Source: Clitopilus passeckerianus
Taxonomy: Eukaryota; Basidiomycota; Agaricomycetes; Agaricales; Entolomataceae
DNA length: 64,000 bases
NCBI GenBank assembly: GCA_944990035.1
Contig: CALYLX010000095.1
Coordinates: 62,001 to 126,000 of the forward strand
Direction of reading: 5' to 3'
The notes below the pieces were generated by a model. The model ran no database searches, was not told the DNA's origin, and saw only the letters and a list, made by a program, of their open reading frames with translations. Shown piece after piece: positions 57,994 to 64,000 of the stretch; position 1 is the first letter of the stretch, and every line of letters starts with the position of its first letter. Both the position numbers and the translations under genes were made by a program.

Positions 57994-58656
57994 CTAAGGT
58001 GTAAGCGGCGTGCAAAATCCACCCCCCGTTGTAAACCATGGTTTTGGTGTCACCGTCCATATGAAAGCCATAATTAGGAGAACTCGACCGTCAGGAGGGA
58101 TGGACGGTGAAATCTCTATGGATGCTGGTTCTGCTCTTCGGAATAGCCACGTCCTTCGAGGCGTGTAAATTGCACTAGGAAGAGTCTCTGGGTACCTCAT
58201 CGCCTGAATTCCATAGTCAGATATTGCTAGAACACCAGATGAGGAGAAGAATGCCTTACCATGAGTTCGTCCTCTGAAAATTCGATAACATAGCGTTGAT
58301 TTTGCCATGACCAGAGCTTTGCGCTGTTGGAAATTTAGTACATCAACTGAGAGTTTTTTCTCTTAGGGGGGATGACCTTACCTTCCGAAAATGTCGCCAT
58401 GGTTCTTCGTGATATCCCTAACCATTCTCTGGAAGCCATTGATTTCGATTGTGCCTTCGCGCCAGTCTATTCTGCCTCTGAGTTGCTCTTGACTATCGGA
58501 GTTGCCTGGATCCTCTAATTCGATCATAGTGGTGATCTTCGGCCCGAGCAAGCCAGAGGTGGTTTCTAGTCTGAACGTTCTGTGACTACTGGATCCATCA
58601 ATGGCCAGGAGAAGGGAGTTAAGCATGTTCTTTTGAGAGACGGTGAAGCTCAACAT
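57994..58656 (-). CDS. DUF6593-like protein
   Basis: About 180 residues in three exons. It starts MLSFTVSQKNMLNSLLLAID. TFRLETTSGLLGPKITTMIE and LRGRIDWREGTIEINGFQRM follow, and across the introns FGSAKLWSWQNQRYVIEFSE and RYPETLPSAIYTPRRTW. The alternation of short strands (fall-out of TTMIE, RIDWRE, IEING, YIW-like) resembles DUF6593, a family expanded in Agaricomycetes and distantly like a tubby/lipocalin-type beta fold. No catalytic residues known. Assignment is from pattern memory. Confidence 0.6.
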
Positions 58657-59278
58657 ATCAGAGGCGACCTTTGAAAAGCCTGCCGCGTCGTCTCTGTGGC
58701 TTTATACAACGCCTAAGAACAAGCAAAACGTTTGTTATCGTGGTAGTGCGCAGTCAAGGTCGTGAGGGACTCGTCCATCTTCTTAAGCCGAGCAAGGATG
58801 AAACTGAAGAAGAAGAGCTACTTGAGAACAGCGCAGCAGTCGGCTTAATCAAGACCGTTTCTCACTCGTCGCGGGCTCACACTATGTGACTATGGCTCCC
58901 CACGAGAAGTTGATATGAGTCTGACAGAGTGACATGGGCAAAGCTCGGGGTCGGGATCAGGAGCTGCGCTGCCGCCACGAATGGCACCGCCATTCAATAG
59001 CCGAGCATCCCAAATCTGCAACTTCTATGCCTACACCTGCGGAATGTTCTGAGTGATCTACATGCCGCAGCCACAAACCAAACGCGTAATTCTGTGGCAC
59101 TGCTAAATGATGAAGGTTGCTCTGATTGGGTTGCAATAGGTACGCCAACCAGGATACGCCACCTAGGTTAACGGGCCGGAAATGCACAACGGTATTACAA
59201 AGAAAAGAAAAGAATGCTACAGTACGACAGCGCAAGGAAAAACGATACATCAGCGGAACATATCGGTATCGTAAACCC
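58657..59278. other. Intergenic, no gene seen
   Basis: About 0.6 kb between the DUF6593-like gene and the last FIG4 exon. Only short frames without motifs. Confidence 0.4.
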
Positions 59279-59537
59279 TCATCGATGATCCCCAACCCCA
59301 CTCAACCACCTCTCGTAGTTGAAGCTGACATGCAAAGCCTCAGTTCGATATGACGGATCCCAAAACTGAGGATGGCCCTTCTCCACATACGCCAGGACCT
59401 CCTTGGGCACATCATCAAACCGTTCCGGAGGTTCTATACCCATACCCGTCCGAATCGCCTGCGAGTAGACCTCCAAGTCTTTACGTTCACCCGCCGTGGT
59501 AGGGGCGTCAAGGAGCTCCTGACACTGGTCAATATAC
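59279..59537 (-). pseudogene. FIG4: FIG4 last exon, left in place
   Basis: Minus-strand exon with YIDQCQELLDAPTTAGERKD, MGIEPPERFDDVPKEVLAYV and RWLSGVGDHR to the stop. It is preceded by an intact acceptor (CTGCTTAG at 59538-59545). It is the C-terminal end of the FIG4 lipid phosphatase: its first split codon completes Gln-Gly at the exon that now lies, inverted, at 60867. In the present order it is cut off from the rest of the gene. Confidence 0.75.
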
Positions 59538-59555
59538 CTAAGCAGAGCGTTATCA

Positions 59556-59575
59556 GCACGAGGCGATAAAATCAG
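59556..59575 (+). repeat. Left copy of the 20-bp inverted repeat at the FIG4 inversion
   Basis: GCACGAGGCGATAAAATCAG, the exact reverse complement of 60888-60907. It marks the left boundary of the inverted segment. Confidence 0.9.
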
Positions 59576-60887
59576 AGTTCCCTCGAAGACATAGCCGAAG
59601 AATCCATCCAAATGACAGGATTCTTCCACACCGGCGCCGAACCCTACTCCCACTTCCTCCAAAACGAATCCACGTAAGTGTCCCTCCCTGAGGCTGCTGC
59701 GCTATCTATCACCCCCTCTCCAACTCCCTCTTGGCATTGTCATTTTCATTTTTCATTGTTTTAGTTCAACATGGCGTGACACCATCCTACTCCAAAACGG
59801 CATCTGTCGAACCAACTGCGTGGACTGTCTAGACCGTACAAACGCCGCGCAGTTTGTTTTTGGCAAACGCGCGCTTGGGCATCAGCTTTATGCCCTAGGT
59901 GTGGTGGATACGCCGAATTTGTCGTTTGATTCGGATGCGGTGAATATGTTGACGGAGATGTATCATGATCATGGGGATAGTGAGTTGAATATGTGCTCTA
60001 CGGTCGTCGTACTGAGGACGGTCGTTTTAGCGATTGCGTTGCAGTATACTGGGAGTGCGTTGGTCAATCGAGTCGAGACTTATCGGCGCATGCCGCATTG
60101 GAATAGCCATTCACGGGATATAATTGAGAATATCCGGCGGTTCTATACCAATTCCCTGCTTGGTAACTCACTCTCTGGAATCTTCATAACAGTGCTTTTA
60201 TTCCTATTACACAGACGCGGACAAGCAGGCAGCCATCAACCTCTTCCTAGGAGTACAAGACGAACGTCCCATAACGCACAAATCCACCAGAGGTGGCTAC
60301 CGGCAGTGGTTCAAGAAGGAACATCTGGAACCTGCCTACGTGGTGGAAGATAGTACGAAGGCGATTGAAACTTTCGTCAAGCTTCATGGAGACTTCTGGG
60401 TCGAGTATTACCGACCGCTGCTGTTCACTTCGTTGGGGAAGCACTTTGCATACTCCATGAATAGCACGTTGAAGCTCCCCGGGTACGTTGTTCCTGTCCT
60501 CTGCTTAAATAAGTGATCTTGACTTGCTTGCCACCGTCTAAAGGAAAACTGCCCAGGATATGAACGTCAGCCCTTTCGAGGCCCACGGTCGGAGAATGCG
60601 ACCCCATCACCCTGGGTGCGTTTTCATCTCCCATGCCATGCGCCCACTAGCCACTGACAAAAATCTATACAGTGTTGTTCAGGGTGTCCGCCGATGGATG
60701 TCCTCTGCACCCTCCACGCCTAAGAAGCCTCAACGACCCACTATATCCCAACCGGAGCTGATACGCAACACGGTACCCGTCGAGCTTGACAAACACTCCA
60801 CTGAGGCCATGGTGGCTTCGCTCTTGGACCCTTCCGTGTCTGAAGAAGAGGAAGCCGAATATCAGGGGTAAGTGTAATTTAACCTTG
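59576..60887 (+). pseudogene. FIG4: Inverted internal segment of FIG4 with the catalytic core
   Basis: Plus-strand coding matter of a SAC-domain polyphosphoinositide phosphatase: [20 protein letters not shown], then after an intron [13 protein letters not shown], the catalytic Cx5R-T loop CVDCLDRTN (about 59816-59842), [26 protein letters not shown] and [16 protein letters not shown]. Further exons run to AEYQG, which ends at 60867 with a GTAAGT donor. FIG4 acts on PI(3,5)P2 at the vacuole/endosome with VAC14 and FAB1. This part is oriented opposite to the 5' part and to the last exon, so no intact mRNA can be made from this arrangement. Confidence 0.8.
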
Positions 60888-60907
60888 CTGATTTTATCGC
60901 CTCGTGC
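60888..60907 (-). repeat. Right copy of the 20-bp inverted repeat at the FIG4 inversion
   Basis: Reads GCACGAGGCGATAAAATCAG on the minus strand, identical to 59556-59575 on the plus strand. It overlaps the point where the 5' FIG4 coding frame stops making sense. Confidence 0.9.
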
Positions 60908-62612
60908 CCTCGACCTCGACATATCCCAAGCACGATACACCATCCGTTTCTCCTTGGGCAGGAACTGGTTGAGGTACCGCACACATTGGGTATATTCGTC
61001 CAAAAGCTTCGACTCGCGGGGTATAGGTTCTCGCCGCTTGATCAAGTTGAGGATGGTGATGGGTGTACCATATCTTCGGAAGAGGTCGTCAAAGTGCTTG
61101 GATGCGGCGGAGTAGAATGGGTCGACGACATTGACTAAAGTAGGGAGGTGTTTTGGTCAGGAAGGTCGGGGAGGAGAGGGTGATATACGGACTTACTTTC
61201 GATGGGAGGTCTTGGGACCATGCTGTTGGTTTCTTGGGTCCAGTAGATTGGGATGCTGCCGCGATACTAGTCGTACATTAGGGCCAGTAAGAACACAGAC
61301 GCGGGGAGTTAGAAGGACTGACCTGGACATAGCTGGTATAATTCGGACTAGGCTTCCTGCCTTGCTGCATGCCTTTACCGTCAGAACAAGGTTCTTGTGG
61401 GGCAGGGTAGTAGAAAGATGTTGTCAGCGCCTCAGAGACGACCTGCTCCGTTTCAACTTCGTTTGCGACATTGCCCTGCATCAGTCAGCGTTGAGACTTG
61501 GGTCGTAGGTGACGAAGCTCACCTCGTCATTAGCGCCTCTCTTGAGGTAGCGAGCACCAGCAAAGTGCCTGGACCTTCGCGCGATGAGGGTTACGAAAAC
61601 AACCCTGCCCAGAACGGTGAGTTCTGACAAATCGTGGTCAGATCAGACTAGACACCTTGTAGTAAGAAAAGGGAGTCTACGTACTGGCTTGGTCCACATG
61701 GCCATGTATCATAGGTATCAACCAGTACGAACTCGAGAACGGTCGATCGTCTTCGTAGGTGCCATCTTCTTTGATGAACGGAGCGGAGAGAAGATGGAAA
61801 TTCCATGCAAAGCGGTCGCTGAAGGGCCATTGTTTCTTGCCATCGGCTGTACCTCTATCCGCCCCCGTCAGGTTCTGCTGTAGCGTTGAGGTGATGTCGT
61901 AAGAATAGCTTCATTTGGAGTTGAGTTAGTTTGACGGTTGGGGACGAGAGATGGATGGAGCACCTGAAGTAGAAGTTCTTGGACATGTCGACCTGCTTGA
62001 ATATGTTCATCAGCCTCTGTTCTTCGGCTGGTTTCTCTATCTTCTGGTTTGGGGATACGGGGACGATTTCGGTGCCCTCACAGTGGTAGAGGTAGTGTCC
62101 TCCGAGCAGAGCTACGACAGAACGTTTGGCTATGCATACCATGTACCAGCCGGCAGTAAACTTGATGAAACCTTGTCATCGAGATATAAGTTCTTATGAT
62201 TTGCGAAGCCAACAAACGACATACCAGCTATTCCATGGATAGGCCGTGCTTTCCCCAGCCCACCAGAGGTCTTATTCCCATCATCAAGCATCTTTAACAT
62301 TTCATTCATCTGCTTCCTGCTATACTCCATTTCATCCTCGACGACCACCAGCTCATCTTGAGCTGTCCTATCGACCTTGATAATGCGATGCCTCGAGTTT
62401 GCGGAATTGGACGCAATGATATAAAACCGCAGCCGGTTCTCGTAGAGGATGAACCTATTGAAAGTCGTGGGTGCGCTCAATGATGCAGGAGAGGCAGCTT
62501 TCTTCACGCTAGGGAGGTGATTTGAATTTGAAGTATCTGTTGATGTTCCGGACGCCTGGAGGTCTGCCACCTCTGGCGTCTGCTCGTTGAGGCTCATGAT
62601 GGTGGCATCCAT
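60908..62612 (-). pseudogene. FIG4: FIG4 5' part (N-terminal SAC region), separated from its catalytic core
   Basis: Starts [19 protein letters not shown]. Conserved blocks follow in order through several introns: [85 protein letters not shown] segment, [85 protein letters not shown] and [13 protein letters not shown]. It then breaks at the inverted repeat. This is the first half or more of a normal FIG4; alone it lacks the Cx5R motif and would be inactive. Promoter and splice sites look normal, so the break may be recent. Confidence 0.8.
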
Positions 62613-63260
62613 GGTCGGCCTGATTTGGACGCGCAGTTCCTGCCACTTGCCATTTGGGTCAAGGTTTGTGTGCCTTTATTGAGCCTAAATGAATTGTTGG
62701 CCTCACGCTGACGTCAGCGCCCTCCCATCCGCGGCTTATCGGCTAGAACGGCGACAAATCTCGCATCTCACATCCGAAATCGGGGCTCTCTTGTACCCAC
62801 AATCGGCGATTCTTCAAGAGCTGCTTCCGCTCAAAACAGCCGATCCCTGATCATTGCTAAAATAATATCTGCTCTGACATGGCCTTTATAGTTGCAGATC
62901 ATAGCTGATAAACACTGGTATACGATTGTTCAATAACAACGTCTCGAGTATCTCGTTTCCCCGCGCCGTTGGCCATGGCTAGCCTCAGGGCGCCCTGCCA
63001 GCCATGTCTCCGACTCGCGAGAATCCTGGACATATGACCTCGTCTCACCGCACTATCAAACACAAAATGTGCCGCCGGCTTTCGCAAGTCAAGACGCTTA
63101 ACTTCCCGCGGGTCGATCAGAACAAAACTTCCATTCTGTTTCGCCTGAGCGCATCTCGCTGCACCCACAAACCAGGGTGCTACCCGAACGAGAAAGGTCT
63201 CTGAGGATTATATAAAATACATGTCCTCTACGTCCCCTTCATCTAATAGAACCCACTGAT
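62613..63260. other. Divergent promoter region
   Basis: About 650 bp between the FIG4 start and the next plus-strand gene. No gene seen; a minus-strand frame of 89 codons (62899-63168) has no motif. Confidence 0.45.
63208..63218 (+). promoter_or_regulatory. TATA box before the membrane-protein gene
   Basis: TTATATAAAAT about 45 nt before the start codon at 63261, followed by a CT-rich leader (CTCTACGTCCCC). Position and sequence fit a fungal core promoter. Confidence 0.45.
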
Positions 63261-64000
63261 ATGACCCCGAAAGAAATCCGCTTGCTCCAGTCTTTCAGAT
63301 ACCAAGACGCCTTCTTGGTTCAAGTGGCATCGGCGATCTGCTATGGTAGGTTCAAAGCTAGATCATCTCTGCTCCCAGCTGACAATTCTCTTCCAGGACT
63401 ATCCCTCCCAGTCTTCGCATACAGCACAGTTTTATTCTAGTCAGTTTTTGCCAGTGGATCTCCAGTATTTTCGCCATTACTTACTGACCCCTCCTCCTGC
63501 AGTAAGAGAGGATGGGATTCTACCCCTATGAAGGTTATGACTATCGTAGGATGCATCTGCTTCGTCCTGTCAACCCATAGTCTCGTCGGCAACACCATAT
63601 TCGCGGATACCGTCTTCTCGTCTCCTCGAAAACTGGCCGATGGACATGGGGATCTCCCAGGTGTGCAGATGAGATGGTTGAGGGGGACTTGGTTTGGGAG
63701 TTCTTTTGCTTCGTGGTTCGAGACGATCGCGGTGAGATAATATGTCCAGATTCTAAGGGACGTCATCTTATTCTCGCTCATGCTCGGATAGCTGAATGCA
63801 AGTGACGCCGTCGTTGTTTGGAGAGCATCAGTCCTCTTCCAACCTCGCCCGGTCGCGTTTTGGCTTCTATACGTCCTCTTGGCTGCTTCAATAGGTGAGC
63901 ATGCGAACCTCATCTCCCCAATACAGCCCATTCTAACCAGCACAGCTGTATCTTTCTACGCACCAGCCGTCTATCAAACAAGTTTCGACAGATATATAAA
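63261..64000 (+). CDS. Multi-pass membrane protein of mushroom type, 3' end outside window
   Basis: Five exons are visible. Start MTPKEIRLLQSFRYQDAFLV, then ASAICYGLSLPVFAYSTVLF (membrane segment 1) and, after an intron, MKVMTIVGCICFVLSTHSLV (segment 2). The loop FADTVFSSPRKLADGHGDLP and SFASWFETIA follow, then LNASDAVVVWRASVLF and FWLLYVLLAAS (further segments), and IAVSFYAPAVYQTSF at the edge. The order of short loops and helices, with the D-AVVVWR motif, matches a large uncharacterised Agaricomycete family of seven-helix-like proteins. Function unknown. Confidence 0.65.

Noticed and set aside
59820..60353. Plus-strand SAC-domain frame as a stand-alone gene
   Set aside because: Its exon ends match the minus-strand FIG4 pieces on both sides, so it is an inverted part of FIG4 and not an independent phosphatase gene.

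Overview
This window is filamentous-fungal nuclear DNA, almost certainly from a mushroom-forming basidiomycete (Agaricomycetes). Genes are dense, lie on both strands and are broken by many short GT-AG introns, mostly 50-65 nt. The content fits: a TRI5-type terpene synthase, BTB and F-box proteins of mushroom type, a DUF6593-like protein, NACHT/STAND proteins and an EthD-like dimeric-barrel protein. I cannot name the species. Gene models were built by hand from reading frame, splice sites and conserved residues. Exon edges I traced are given; others are approximate.

Layout. 0-5 kb: 3' part of an FAD-dependent oxidoreductase, an RRM protein, a terpene synthase (minus) and a small orphan gene. 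5-10.5 kb: a tandem duplication of a four-exon gene for a predicted secreted protein of about 635 residues; between the copies lies a relic of the 3' end of UTP14. 10.6-14.2 kb: intact UTP14 (minus). 14.3-21.5 kb: an F-box gene, a truncated frameshifted adenylate-forming reductase (pseudogene), a BTB gene and an enolase-superfamily dehydratase. 22.4-46.8 kb: an accessory island with three paralogous C2 - helical - STAND P-loop NTPase genes (here N1, N2, N3), an F-box/beta-rich gene plus a decayed copy of it, an AAA ATPase and a giant NACHT protein. 47-56 kb: housekeeping genes (RPL10, a FUS3/KSS1-type MAPK, eIF2-alpha) among small orphan genes. 57-64 kb: a small secreted protein, a DUF6593-like gene, the lipid phosphatase gene FIG4 split by an internal inversion, and the start of a multi-pass membrane protein.

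How the genes relate. The island reads as a rapidly evolving set of fungal NLR-like (STAND) signalling proteins. N1 looks complete and active. N2 keeps canonical NTPase motifs but lost its C-terminal half. N3 is full length but has lost the Walker A lysine, a Walker B acid and the TSR arginine. An F-box gene follows N3, and a wreck of the same gene lies between N2 and N3, so NTPase plus F-box probably duplicated as one module.

The clearest structural surprise is FIG4: about 1.3 kb holding its catalytic motif is inverted inside the gene, bounded by a perfect 20-bp inverted repeat. Either the gene is dead in this haplotype or the assembly is wrong there. I saw no CRISPR array, rRNA, tRNA or intact transposon.
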